Source of the DNA: Actinomadura barringtoniae
Lineage (GTDB): Bacteria; Actinomycetota; Actinomycetes; Streptosporangiales; Streptosporangiaceae
DNA: 64,000 nucleotides
NCBI RefSeq assembly: GCF_017573505.1
Contig: NZ_JAGEOJ010000006.1
Location: 248,001-312,000, forward strand
Direction: 5' to 3'
Below the pieces are notes generated by a model. It was not told where the DNA came from and searched no databases. It worked only from the letters and a program-made list of their open reading frames with translations. A program made the position numbers and the translations under genes. This document shows positions 51,036 through 58,807 of this stretch, in pieces (the first letter of the stretch is position 1; every line of letters begins with the position of its first letter).

Positions 51036-51389
51036 ATGGAAGGCATGCAACAGACCACCCAGGCCGTCCGGGTGTGCACGGTCGCCGAGCTCTCCGACGG
51101 TGAGGCCGTGCGGGTCCCGCCCGAGGAGACCGGCACCGGCGCCATATCGGTCTTCAACGACGGCGGCGAGTTCTACGCCCTGGACGACGCCTGTACCCAC
51201 GTCGGCGCCTCGCTCGCCGAGGGCTACATCGAGGACGGCGAGGTCGTCTGCCCCTGGCACGGCTCCCGGTTCTGCCTGCTCAACGGCGAGTTGGAGGAGG
51301 GCCCGGCCACCGAGGACCTCCGCTCCTACGGCGTAGAGGTCCGTGACGGCTCGGTCTGGCTGCTGCTGGAGGACACGACCGGCCGCTGA
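51036..51389 (+). CDS. Rieske-type [2Fe-2S] ferredoxin
   Basis: 117 residues. The cluster ligands are C53, H55 (CTHVGA) and C72, H75 (CPWHGS), separated as in ferredoxin components of aromatic-ring dioxygenases and of NirD-like proteins. The C-terminal YGVEVRDGSVWLLLE is typical. The ATG at 51036 has AGGAG seven bases upstream. No dioxygenase alpha subunit is adjacent, so its acceptor may be the DUF2306 membrane protein or an enzyme outside the window. Confidence 0.9.
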   Translation: MEGMQQTTQAVRVCTVAELSDGEAVRVPPEETGTGAISVFNDGGEFYALDDACTHVGASLAEGYIEDGEVVCPWHGSRFCLLNGELEEGPATEDLRSYGVEVRDGSVWLLLEDTTGR

Positions 51390-51400
51390 CCTCACCACAC

Positions 51401-51440
51401 GAGGACCGCCGGGCGCCCAGCGCCCGGCGGTCCTCCTTCG
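51401..51440. terminator. Bidirectional terminator after the Rieske gene
   Basis: GAGGACCGCCGGGCG (51401-51415) pairs perfectly with CGCCCGGCGGTCCTC (51421-51435) around CCCAG. It lies between convergent genes. Confidence 0.85.
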
Positions 51441-51527
51441 TGCCCTCACCTGCACGCCTCCTGGACATGGTCGTGCGGCCGCCGTCACGGCTGGGTGCCG
51501 TGGCGGCGGCCGCACGGTGCGGGAGGG

Positions 51528-53108
51528 TCAGCTCTCGGTCCCCTGGCGCGCGCGGTGGTGGCCGGGGAGGTGGAAGCCGGGGCAGCTGCCCTGGGTCGAG
51601 CCGTCCTCCCCGGCGTTCGCGCTGGGGGAACGGACGAGGGCGAGGATCGACACGATCGCGAGCACCGTGATGCCCGCCGCGACGATGAAGCCCCGCTGGA
51701 AGCCGACCGTGAGCGCGTGGTCGGTCATCGCCTTGGTCGGCGCCGCGGCGCCGGCCGCAGCGACCTGGTTGCGGACGCTGTTGGCGACCACCGACCAGAC
51801 GACCGAGCCCAGCGTGGCCAGGCCGATCGCGATGCCGATCTGCTGGCTGGTGTTGAGGAGGCTGGCGGCGACGCCCGCGTCCTCGGGGTCGACGTCGGAG
51901 GTGCCGGTGAGCGTCATCGGAACGAAGATCACCCCGAAGCCGACGGCGGTCAGCACCATCGGCCCGAGGATGCCGTTGACGTAGGTGGAGCTCTCGTCGA
52001 TCTGGGCGTACCAGAGCGTGCCGATGAACGTGAGCACGCCGCCCGCGAGCATCAGCACGCGCGGGCCGGTCCGCCCGACGATCCGGGAGACGACCTCCGA
52101 CACCCCGACCGTGAGGACGGCGTACGGCAGGAAGGCCAGCCCGGACTGGATCGGGGTGTAGCCCAGCACGTTCTGCAGGAACAGCGTCATGAAGAAGAAC
52201 ACCCCGGACGCGCCCGTGACCAGGCACAGCAGGGCCAGGTAGGTGCCGCCGCGGGTGCAGTGCAGCAGGATGCGGATCGGCAGCAGCGGCTGCGCCGACC
52301 GCAGCTCGACCACGACGAACGCGGCGAGCAGAGCCGCGGCGGCGACGAGGGAGACCAGTACGCGGGTGTCGCCCCAGTGGTTCACGCCGTTCTGGTCGGT
52401 GGCGGCGCTGGTCAGCCCGTACACCAGGGCGGCCACGCCGAGCGTGCCGGTGACCGCCCCGGGCAGGTCGAAGCGGCCCCGGTTGCGCGGGGTCTCGGGC
52501 AGCACGCGGGGCGCGAGCAGCGCGGTGATCAGGCCGATCGGGACGTTCACGAACATCACCCAGCGCCAGGAGGCGTAGGTGGTGAGCAGCCCGCCGACGA
52601 GCACGCCGACCGCCGCGCCGCTGCCCGAGGCGGCGGCGTAGACGCCCATCGCCCGGTTCAGCTGCGGGCCCGGCGCGAACGTGGTGCTGATCAGTGCCAG
52701 CGCGGTCGGCGCGATCATCGCCGCGCCGGCGCCCTGCACCGCGCGCGTGGCGATCAGCGTCTCGGAGGTCTGCGCGAGCCCGCCGACCAGCGAGGCGACG
52801 CTGAACAGCAGCAGGCCCGCGATGAACACCCGCTTGCGGCCGAGCAGGTCGCCGGCGCGGCCGCCGAGCAGCATCAGCCCGCCGAACGTGATCGAGTAGC
52901 CGGTGACCGCCCATTGCAGGCCGGTCCCGCTGAAGTCGAGCGCTTGCTGGATGCGTGGAAGCGCGGTGGTGACGATCGTCGCGTCGAGCACCACCATCAG
53001 CTGGGCCATCACGATCACCAGCAGCGCCAGCAGCGGTGTCTGTGCGCTCTGCCGGTCCGCGGACCGGGCATGCGCTGAAGAAGTGACGGTTGAGTCTGTC
53101 ATGGACAT
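51528..53108 (-). CDS. DHA2-type MFS exporter (14 membrane segments)
   Basis: 526 residues from the ATG at 53108; an ATG at 53102 is equally possible, and no ribosome-binding site is obvious. The first helix VIVMAQLMVVLDATIVTTAL contains motif D1 (LDATIV) of drug:H+ antiporter 2 proteins. Motif A is GRAGDLLGRKRVF and motif C is GSGAAVGVLVGG. The C-terminal soluble tail is unusually long and His/Gly-rich (CPGFHLPGHHRARQG). Probably exports a product or intermediate of the surrounding cluster, or protects against it. Confidence 0.88.
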   Translation of the reverse strand: MSMTDSTVTSSAHARSADRQSAQTPLLALLVIVMAQLMVVLDATIVTTALPRIQQALDFSGTGLQWAVTGYSITFGGLMLLGGRAGDLLGRKRVFIAGLLLFSVASLVGGLAQTSETLIATRAVQGAGAAMIAPTALALISTTFAPGPQLNRAMGVYAAASGSGAAVGVLVGGLLTTYASWRWVMFVNVPIGLITALLAPRVLPETPRNRGRFDLPGAVTGTLGVAALVYGLTSAATDQNGVNHWGDTRVLVSLVAAAALLAAFVVVELRSAQPLLPIRILLHCTRGGTYLALLCLVTGASGVFFFMTLFLQNVLGYTPIQSGLAFLPYAVLTVGVSEVVSRIVGRTGPRVLMLAGGVLTFIGTLWYAQIDESSTYVNGILGPMVLTAVGFGVIFVPMTLTGTSDVDPEDAGVAASLLNTSQQIGIAIGLATLGSVVWSVVANSVRNQVAAAGAAAPTKAMTDHALTVGFQRGFIVAAGITVLAIVSILALVRSPSANAGEDGSTQGSCPGFHLPGHHRARQGTES

Positions 53109-53424
53109 GGTCCAATCGGATGCAGGGGGAATCCTTCGGCTCCCGGGGGTGCAGACGCCGGCCCGGACTGAATACAAGTCCAATGCCGCATAACCGGCCG
53201 CGCAATGCTGTACCGGTATCCGGGGCGCACTACGTCAAGTCGTCGAAAGACCCCGTCAACTCATTTGATTACCGCTCCGCGAACCTCACGTAGCCTGCCG
53301 CTCCGCATGGCGATTTGTTGCCTCTTGTCCGCCTATATGGCGTAGTCGTAAAACAGCGGCCGAACGCATATCGCCGCGGTCACGAAGTTGGCATCAGAAA
53401 CGGCTAGTGAGAGGAACACAAGCC
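53109..53424. other. 316-base divergent promoter region
   Basis: Between the exporter and the second SnoaL-like gene. It contains a TACCGGTA palindrome near 53212 and an AT-richer stretch near 53280-53350. No clear promoter hexamer pair or small gene was recognised. Confidence 0.4.
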
Positions 53425-53865
53425 ATGGCCGACGATGTCCGGAAAGAGAACATGGCGCTGGTCGAGCGGATGTACGAGTGCTTCAACCGGGGGGACCTGC
53501 AGACCATCAAGGAGGAGGTCTTCTCCTCGGACCTGGTCTGGCGGCTCCCCGGCCGGCACCCGCTCGGCGGCGTGAAGAACGGTCCTGACGAGGTTCTGGC
53601 GTTCTTCGGCAAGCTCGGCGAGGCCGACATCAAGGTCGACCTGATCGGGGTCGACACCTTCGGCGACGACACCGTGGTCGAGGTGCACCGCGGCCAGGGC
53701 CAGCGCGGCGACGCCGTCCTGGACGCGCTGAACTGCACGCACTACCGGATCCGCGACGGCCGGATCGCCGAGGTCCAGGTCTACATGAGCGACCAGTACG
53801 CCGCCGACAACTTCTTCTGGGAGGTCTTCGGCCTCGCTCCCATCCCCGCGCGGCTGGGCGCCTGA
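53425..53865 (+). CDS. SnoaL-like (NTF2 fold) protein B
   Basis: 146 residues from the ATG at 53425 after GAGAGGAA. Typical SnoaL-like pattern: ALVERMYECFNRGDLQTIKE, FSSDLVWRLPGRHPLGGVKN G, VDTFGDDTVVEVHRGQG and THYRIRDGRIAEVQVYMSD. It belongs to a different branch from proteins A and E; it is closer to polyketide-associated ketosteroid-isomerase-like enzymes. It reads with the tautomerase fusion 40 bases downstream, which contains the same fold. Confidence 0.85.
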   Translation: MADDVRKENMALVERMYECFNRGDLQTIKEEVFSSDLVWRLPGRHPLGGVKNGPDEVLAFFGKLGEADIKVDLIGVDTFGDDTVVEVHRGQGQRGDAVLDALNCTHYRIRDGRIAEVQVYMSDQYAADNFFWEVFGLAPIPARLGA

Positions 53866-53904
53866 GGCCCGCCTCGCCGCCGCCCGATCACTAGGAGCAC
53901 ACAC

Positions 53905-54567
53905 ATGCCAGTCATCCGTACCACCGTCATCGAGGGCTTCACGGACCGGGCCCTGCGCGAGGAGATCAGCCGCGGCCTGTCCGACGCCCTCCTGAACATC
54001 ATGGGCGAGGTGAGCCGCCCCTGGATCTACTCGATGGTCGAGGAGATGAAGCCCGGGGCGTGGTACTTCTCCTCGTTCGGCGACGTCATGCCGGACGAGA
54101 ACACCGTCGCCGACGGCCGCGCGCAGATCGAGCACCACCACCGCACGCGGCTGAACGAGGAACGGGTCCGCGCCGCCTACGCCGCCCTGGCCGGCGGCGA
54201 CCAGGACCAGGTCGAGCAGTACTGGCACGAGGACATGACCTGGCTCGTGCCCGGCGACAACCCGATCTCCGGCATGAAGAAGGGCCGGGACGAGTTCATG
54301 GACTTCATGGCGACCGTCGGCGAACTCTCCGGCAATTCCTTCAACATGGACTTCACGGCCGTCTTCACCGGCGGCGACCCGGCCGTCATCGGCGGGGACA
54401 CCAGCGTCGACCTCAGTCACAACACCGGGCACCGGGCAGGCGACGAGTCGCGGCGCCTCGAAATCGACGTCGCCCACGTTCTGAAGTGGAACGAGGGACG
54501 CGTCGTCGAGGGACGCGGCGCGATTTTCGGTAACGGCACCGCCGAATACGACGCCTTCTGGTCGTAA
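53905..54567 (+). CDS. Fusion of a 4-OT-type tautomerase and a SnoaL-like domain
   Basis: 220 residues. Residues 1-63 are a tautomerase domain beginning MPVIRTTVIEGFTDRALREE; Pro2, exposed after Met removal, is the catalytic base of the family. Residues 81-220 form a SnoaL-like domain (RVRAAYAALAGGDQDQVEQY, WLVPGDNPISGMKKGRDEFM, and VLKWNEGRVVEGRGAIFG). A short acidic/histidine linker joins them. Tautomerase and SnoaL functions usually occur in separate proteins, so this may couple keto-enol tautomerisation with cyclisation or isomerisation of one substrate. Start ATG 53905 with TAGGAG upstream. Confidence 0.85.
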   Translation: MPVIRTTVIEGFTDRALREEISRGLSDALLNIMGEVSRPWIYSMVEEMKPGAWYFSSFGDVMPDENTVADGRAQIEHHHRTRLNEERVRAAYAALAGGDQDQVEQYWHEDMTWLVPGDNPISGMKKGRDEFMDFMATVGELSGNSFNMDFTAVFTGGDPAVIGGDTSVDLSHNTGHRAGDESRRLEIDVAHVLKWNEGRVVEGRGAIFGNGTAEYDAFWS

Positions 54568-54640
54568 CCGGCCGACGAGTCTGGGTACCGGCGCCTTTCG
54601 GCCCGGTGCCCAGACTTTCCAGTCGGAAAGGAGCGTGGAA

Positions 54641-55615
54641 ATGCGCGCACTGGCAGTGAGCAGGACGGGCGACTCGCCGCGGCTGCTGGACCTCCCCCGG
54701 CCCCGTCCGGGCCCGGGCGAGGTCCTGGTGAGGCTGGAGGCGGCGTCGGTCAACCCGATGGACTGGAAGATCGCCGAGGGTGCGCTCACCGAGGTGCTCC
54801 CGCACACCTACCCGCTCGTGCTCGGTGCCGACGGCGCGGGCCGGGTCGAGGCGGTCGGCGAGGGCGTGCGGCGCTTCTCGCCGGGCGACGCCGTCTACGG
54901 GCAGTTCTTCGTCGTCCCGGTCGGCTCGCAGGGCTCGTTCGCCGAGTACGCGGTGGTCCCCGAGGAGTCGCCGACCAGCGTGATCGCGCCGGCGCCCGCC
55001 GGGATCAGCGTCGCGGACGCGGCGGCGGTGCCGACCGCGGCGATGACCGCGCTCGGCGCGCTGGACGCCCTCGGGCTGAAGGCCGGGCAGGCGATCGTGA
55101 TCGTCGGCGCGACCGGCGGCATCGGCAGCTTCGCCGTGCAGCTGGCCGCCGGGCTCGGCGCGCACGTCATCGCGACGGCCCGGCCGGACGCGCGGGCGTG
55201 GATCACCGGGCTCGGCGCGGCCGAGACGGCCGGCTACGCGCCCGACGAGATCGTGGCGCGGGCGCGCGCCGCCCGCCCGGACGGCGTGGACGCGCTGCTC
55301 GACCTGGTGGGTGACCGGTCCGTGTTCGACGCATGTCTGGCGGGCGTACGGGTCGGCGGCACCGCCATGTCGGTGAACTCCGGCGCGCCCGCCGAGCCGC
55401 CCCGGCACTCCGTCGTCAGCACGTCCAACTACGTCCTCATGGACGGCAAGGCGGACCTGCTGGGGCGCATCACCGAGGAGATCTCCGCGGGCCGGGTCGT
55501 CGTCCCGGTCCAGGAGCGGGTCCCGCTGGACGCGGCCGCCGGCGCGCTCGCCCGCAGCAAGGCGGGCGGAGCACGCGGCAAGACGGTCGTCCGAATCCAG
55601 GACGCCGGCAACTAG
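54641..55615 (+). CDS. Zinc-free MDR quinone oxidoreductase-like enzyme
   Basis: 324 residues from the ATG at 54641, eight bases after AAGGAG; a GTG at 54635 is less likely. VNPMDWKIAEG and PLVLGADGAGRVEAVGEGV place it in the QOR/NADPH:quinone reductase branch of medium-chain reductases, with no zinc ligands. NADPH site IVIVGATGGIGSFAVQLAAG (about 148-167). It would reduce an enone or quinone. It follows the tautomerase-SnoaL fusion and ends at a bidirectional terminator, closing a three-gene operon. Confidence 0.88.
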   Translation: MRALAVSRTGDSPRLLDLPRPRPGPGEVLVRLEAASVNPMDWKIAEGALTEVLPHTYPLVLGADGAGRVEAVGEGVRRFSPGDAVYGQFFVVPVGSQGSFAEYAVVPEESPTSVIAPAPAGISVADAAAVPTAAMTALGALDALGLKAGQAIVIVGATGGIGSFAVQLAAGLGAHVIATARPDARAWITGLGAAETAGYAPDEIVARARAARPDGVDALLDLVGDRSVFDACLAGVRVGGTAMSVNSGAPAEPPRHSVVSTSNYVLMDGKADLLGRITEEISAGRVVVPVQERVPLDAAAGALARSKAGGARGKTVVRIQDAGN

Positions 55616-55630
55616 GCAGAACGCACAAGC

Positions 55631-55660
55631 GGTGGCGCGGGCCTTCCAGCCCGCGCCACC
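55631..55660. terminator. Bidirectional terminator
   Basis: GGTGGCGCGGGC (55631-55642) pairs perfectly with GCCCGCGCCACC (55649-55660) around CTTCCA, between convergent genes. Confidence 0.85.
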
Positions 55661-55684
55661 GGCCTGTTTCCCCGGTCGGGTCTC

Positions 55685-56089
55685 CTAGTCGTGGTAGCCC
55701 TCGCTCACCTCGACGACCACGCCGTCCGGGTCGGTGAACCACACGGTCCGCCAGCCGGGGATGACGTCGTCGAAGGTCAGCGGGCCGAGCGATCGCGGGA
55801 CCTCGTCGCCGACCTTGTCCAGGAACGCCTCAAGGTCGTCGGTCTGGAACGCCAGGTGCCTGGCCACGCCGGGCTGCTGCGGCCCGTCGTTCTCCACGCC
55901 CTCCAGCGCCCGGGCGGTCGAGCTGAACAGTTCGAGGTACACACCGTCCCGCCGCAGGAACACGATCTGGTCGCCGTCGCCGATCGGCACCGCACGCGCG
56001 CGCTCGAAGCCGAACCACGTGCGATAGAAGTCCTCGGTGACGGCGGGGTCCTGGCAGTTCAACCCGACGTGCGACCAGCGCAGCTCCAT
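55685..56089 (-). CDS. VOC-superfamily (glyoxalase/dioxygenase fold) protein
   Basis: 134 residues. Two beta-alpha-beta-beta-beta modules carry candidate metal ligands H7 (WSHVGLN), a Glu in VYLELFS, H78 region (ARHLAFQTDD) and Glu in VVVEVSEGYHD. Such single-domain VOC proteins act as isomerases, lyases, dioxygenases or binding proteins. The ATG at 56089 has AAGGAG upstream and lies 17 bases after the GMC oxidoreductase stop; with 57710 and 56107 it forms a three-gene minus-strand operon. Confidence 0.85.
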   Translation of the reverse strand: MELRWSHVGLNCQDPAVTEDFYRTWFGFERARAVPIGDGDQIVFLRRDGVYLELFSSTARALEGVENDGPQQPGVARHLAFQTDDLEAFLDKVGDEVPRSLGPLTFDDVIPGWRTVWFTDPDGVVVEVSEGYHD

Positions 56090-56106
56090 CGTCGTCCACT
56101 CCTTGA

Positions 56107-57690
56107 TCAGGTCCGCTTGATCAGATCCGCGGCCCGTTCGGCGACCGCGGTGATGGCCGTGTGACAGTTGCCGGACGGCACGCTCGGCAGGACGCTGGCG
56201 TCCACGACCCGGACGCCCGTCACGCCGCGCACGCGCAGCAGGGGGTCGACCACGGCCAGGTCGTCGATCCCCATCCGGCACGAGCCGACCTGGTGGTGGT
56301 AGCTGTCGGCGCGCTCGCGCACGAACCGTTCGAGATCGGCATCGGTCGTCACGTCGGGTCCCGGCATCAGCTCGCCCCTCAGCACGCTCCGGAACGAGGG
56401 GGCGGCGAAGATCTCCCGGGACAGCTTGACGGCGGCGACGAGCCGTTCGAGATCGGAACGGTCCGCGAGGTAGTTCGGGTTGACCAGCGGGGCGGCGAAC
56501 GGGTCGGCGCTCGCCAGCCTGACCCAGCCGCGCGACTGCGGGCGGACGACGCCCGGCAGGATGCTGACCGCGTTCGGGTGCTGCTGCCCGACGATGATGT
56601 CGAACGGCACGTGCACGAACGCGATCTGCAGGTCCGGCGCGACCATCCCCGGCTGCGAGGTGGTGAACAGTGCCGACTCCGACAGGTTCTGACGGCCCTG
56701 CTCGACCGGGTCCACGGTCTCGGCGATCAGGCCGGCCAGGACATGGTTGTGGAAGTTCTCCCCCACCCCGGGCACCTGGGCCACGAGCGGGATGCCGAAC
56801 TCGCGGAGCCGGTCGGCGTCGCCGATCCCCGACAGCTGCAGGAGCCGCGGCGACTCGATCGCGCCCGCGCACAGGATGACCTCGCGGGCCGCGCGGAGCG
56901 TCCGCATCCCCGGCTCGACCACGTCGTCGGCGGGCACGGCGCGGCCTTCCCCGTCGGGACGTACGGCAGCGCCGCCGTCGCCCTGCTGGTACTGGACGCC
57001 GACGCACCGGTCCCCCTCGAAGACCAGCCGCATCACCTGCGCGTCGGTCCGCAGCGTCAGGTTGGGGCGGCCCAGCGCGGGCTCCAGGTAGGAGACCAGG
57101 GCGCCCTGCCGCGTGCCGTCCTTCACGTCCAGGTGGTGCCAGCCCGCGCCGATCATCGACGGGCCGTTGAAGTCGTCGACCTTCGGGTAGCCGAGCTCGG
57201 CGCAGGCGTCGATGAACGTCCGCGACATCGGGTTCGGGCCGTGGTCGCGCGCGTTCGTCACGGTCTGCGGCCCGCCGGTGCCGGTGCCGGGACCGCTCGG
57301 GTCCTCCTGGGCCTCCAGCTTGGTGAAATACGGGAGCAGGTCCTGGTACGACCAGCCCGCCGCGCCCTGGTAGGCCCAGTTGTCGAAGTCGGAGGGATGC
57401 CCCCGGACGTGCATCATGATGTAGAGGTTGCTGGTGCCGCCGGGCGCCTTCCCGCGCGGCTCGTAGGTGACGCGGCCGCCGAGGCCGGGCTGCGGAACGC
57501 TCTGGTAGCCCCAGTCGATGGGCGAGCCGAGCAACGTGAACCACAGCGGCGCGGTGTCGACGGCGGCGGGGATCCAGTTGCCGCCGGCCTCCAGCACCAG
57601 GACCCGTGCGCCGGGGTCCTCGCTGAGCCGGTTGGCGATGACCGAGCCCGCCGTCCCGGCACCGATGACGATGTAGTCGAACTCCTCCAT
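56107..57690 (-). CDS. GMC-family FAD oxidoreductase
   Basis: 527 residues from the ATG at 57690. The FAD motif GAGTAGSVIANRLSE is at about 11-25. GMC signatures follow: GGTSNLYIMMHVRGHPSDFD (about 85-104), the second signature GAIESPRLLQLSGIG, and the C-terminal YHHQVGSCRMG with the catalytic His, followed by NCHTAITAVAERAADLI with the second active-site His. It oxidises alcohols to aldehydes or ketones with FAD (choline-dehydrogenase/alcohol-oxidase group). Substrate unknown. It is translated between the SnoaL-like and VOC genes. Confidence 0.9.
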   Translation of the reverse strand: MEEFDYIVIGAGTAGSVIANRLSEDPGARVLVLEAGGNWIPAAVDTAPLWFTLLGSPIDWGYQSVPQPGLGGRVTYEPRGKAPGGTSNLYIMMHVRGHPSDFDNWAYQGAAGWSYQDLLPYFTKLEAQEDPSGPGTGTGGPQTVTNARDHGPNPMSRTFIDACAELGYPKVDDFNGPSMIGAGWHHLDVKDGTRQGALVSYLEPALGRPNLTLRTDAQVMRLVFEGDRCVGVQYQQGDGGAAVRPDGEGRAVPADDVVEPGMRTLRAAREVILCAGAIESPRLLQLSGIGDADRLREFGIPLVAQVPGVGENFHNHVLAGLIAETVDPVEQGRQNLSESALFTTSQPGMVAPDLQIAFVHVPFDIIVGQQHPNAVSILPGVVRPQSRGWVRLASADPFAAPLVNPNYLADRSDLERLVAAVKLSREIFAAPSFRSVLRGELMPGPDVTTDADLERFVRERADSYHHQVGSCRMGIDDLAVVDPLLRVRGVTGVRVVDASVLPSVPSGNCHTAITAVAERAADLIKRT

Positions 57691-57709
57691 GCCCCTCACC
57701 GGCCGCCGG

Positions 57710-58081
57710 TCAGGACGCCGCGAGCGGCGCGAACGGGACGGTGTCGTGGTAGTTGGCCATGTAGACGATCTCGCCGTCCACGACGCGGAAGTAATTGACC
57801 ACGTCGGCCTCGATCGGAACGCCCTTGACGGTCTCCGCGGAAATGTGCGAGATGACCGCGGCCTCGTCGCCCTCGACCACCACCGTCTTCGGGGAGTTCT
57901 GGAACGCCGCGTACATTCCGGGGAAGCCGCGCATCATCTCGCGGAGCTTCTCCCGGCCTTCGACATGGCCCGCCAGTTGCTCGTCCATGACCTGATCCGG
58001 CGCGAACAAGTCGGTCCAGGCGTCCCAGTCACCGGCGTTGGCCAGTTCGTAGTAGCGCGACACAACGGATCTGATTTCCAC
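57710..58081 (-). CDS. SnoaL-like (NTF2 fold) protein D
   Basis: 123 residues from a GTG at 58081, with GGAGGA four bases upstream. Compact SnoaL-like core: SRYYELANAGDWDAWTDLFA PDQVM, GREKLREMMRGFPGMY, and YFRVVDGEIVYMANYHDTVP. First gene of the operon with the GMC oxidoreductase and VOC protein, and divergent from SnoaL-like protein E at 58311 across a region holding a perfect inverted repeat. Confidence 0.85.
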   Translation of the reverse strand: MEIRSVVSRYYELANAGDWDAWTDLFAPDQVMDEQLAGHVEGREKLREMMRGFPGMYAAFQNSPKTVVVEGDEAAVISHISAETVKGVPIEADVVNYFRVVDGEIVYMANYHDTVPFAPLAAS

Positions 58082-58135
58082 AGTTCCTCCGAGGGTAGAG
58101 GGGTCCGCCCGACGGCATGGCCCGCCGAATATCAG

Positions 58136-58156
58136 TGAACGCGCCCGACGCGTTCA
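58136..58156. promoter_or_regulatory. Operator in the divergent SnoaL-like promoter region
   Basis: TGAACGCG (58136-58143) and CGCGTTCA (58149-58156) are perfect arms around five bases. GTTCA (58203-58207) and TGAAC (58216-58220) repeat the half-site nearby. A TetR- or LacI-like regulator is suggested; none is encoded in view. Confidence 0.6.
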
Positions 58157-58310
58157 AGAACAAGAAGAGGAAGCGAGACCGGGCGTACTTCAGCAGTTCC
58201 GTGTTCACACTTGAATGAACTTGACGGAGTGCACGTGAGCACAACAGGAAGTGGCCGCTGATGCCCCTCGACGGCTGGCGGCCGAACGCACCCGGAGGTT
58301 CAATTTCCGC

Positions 58311-58772
58311 ATGACTAGCAGTGTTTCGGAAACCACCGTCGAGCAGATTCAGCAATTCGTCGCGGACTGGTATGTCGCACTGGACCGGCACGTTCCCTAC
58401 GCCGAGGTCGTGCGGTACCTGGACGAGGACGGCATCCGCTTCGTCTTCCCGGAGACGACCGTGAGCACGGTCGACGGCCTGAAGCAGTGGTACGACACGG
58501 TGACCAACCGCTTCTTCGACGAGGCCCACCGCGTCGACCGCGCCGACGTCCGGTTCGCCGGTGACGTCACCGGCGAGGCCGCCGCCGACGTGCACGTCGT
58601 CGTCAACTGGCAGACCAGCGTGTGGAACCCGCCCGAGCCGCGGAGCGCCCGCCTGGAGTACGAGTCGGACCAGAGCTGGCAGGTGTCCATCGGCGCCGAC
58701 GGACGGCCCAGGATCCGCTCGTACACCGTCAACAACCTGGTCCCGCAGGGAGACACCCCTGAGCTGTTCTAG
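58311..58772 (+). CDS. SnoaL-like (NTF2 fold) protein E, paralogue of A
   Basis: 153 residues from the ATG at 58311, GGAGG 12 bases upstream. QFVADWYVALDRHVPYAEVV, GLKQWYDTVTNRFFDEAHRV, VVVNWQTSVWNPPEP and a final IRSYTVNNLVPQG match protein A (49800), the only close pair among the five. The two copies lie at opposite ends of the cluster. It precedes the SpoIIE-type phosphatase by 35 bases, perhaps in one transcript. Confidence 0.8.
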   Translation: MTSSVSETTVEQIQQFVADWYVALDRHVPYAEVVRYLDEDGIRFVFPETTVSTVDGLKQWYDTVTNRFFDEAHRVDRADVRFAGDVTGEAAADVHVVVNWQTSVWNPPEPRSARLEYESDQSWQVSIGADGRPRIRSYTVNNLVPQGDTPELF

Positions 58773-58807
58773 CGCCGCCGCGAGGATCACCGTGAAGGGA
58801 GGTCCGG

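Noticed and set aside
51495..53078. Long plus-strand frame opposite the MFS exporter
   Set aside because: Low-complexity Arg/Gly/Asp/His translation with no domain; the minus strand encodes a clear 14-helix transporter.
56161..57798. Long plus-strand frame opposite the GMC oxidoreductase
   Set aside because: Mirror frame of a well-supported enzyme; no start signal or recognisable domain.
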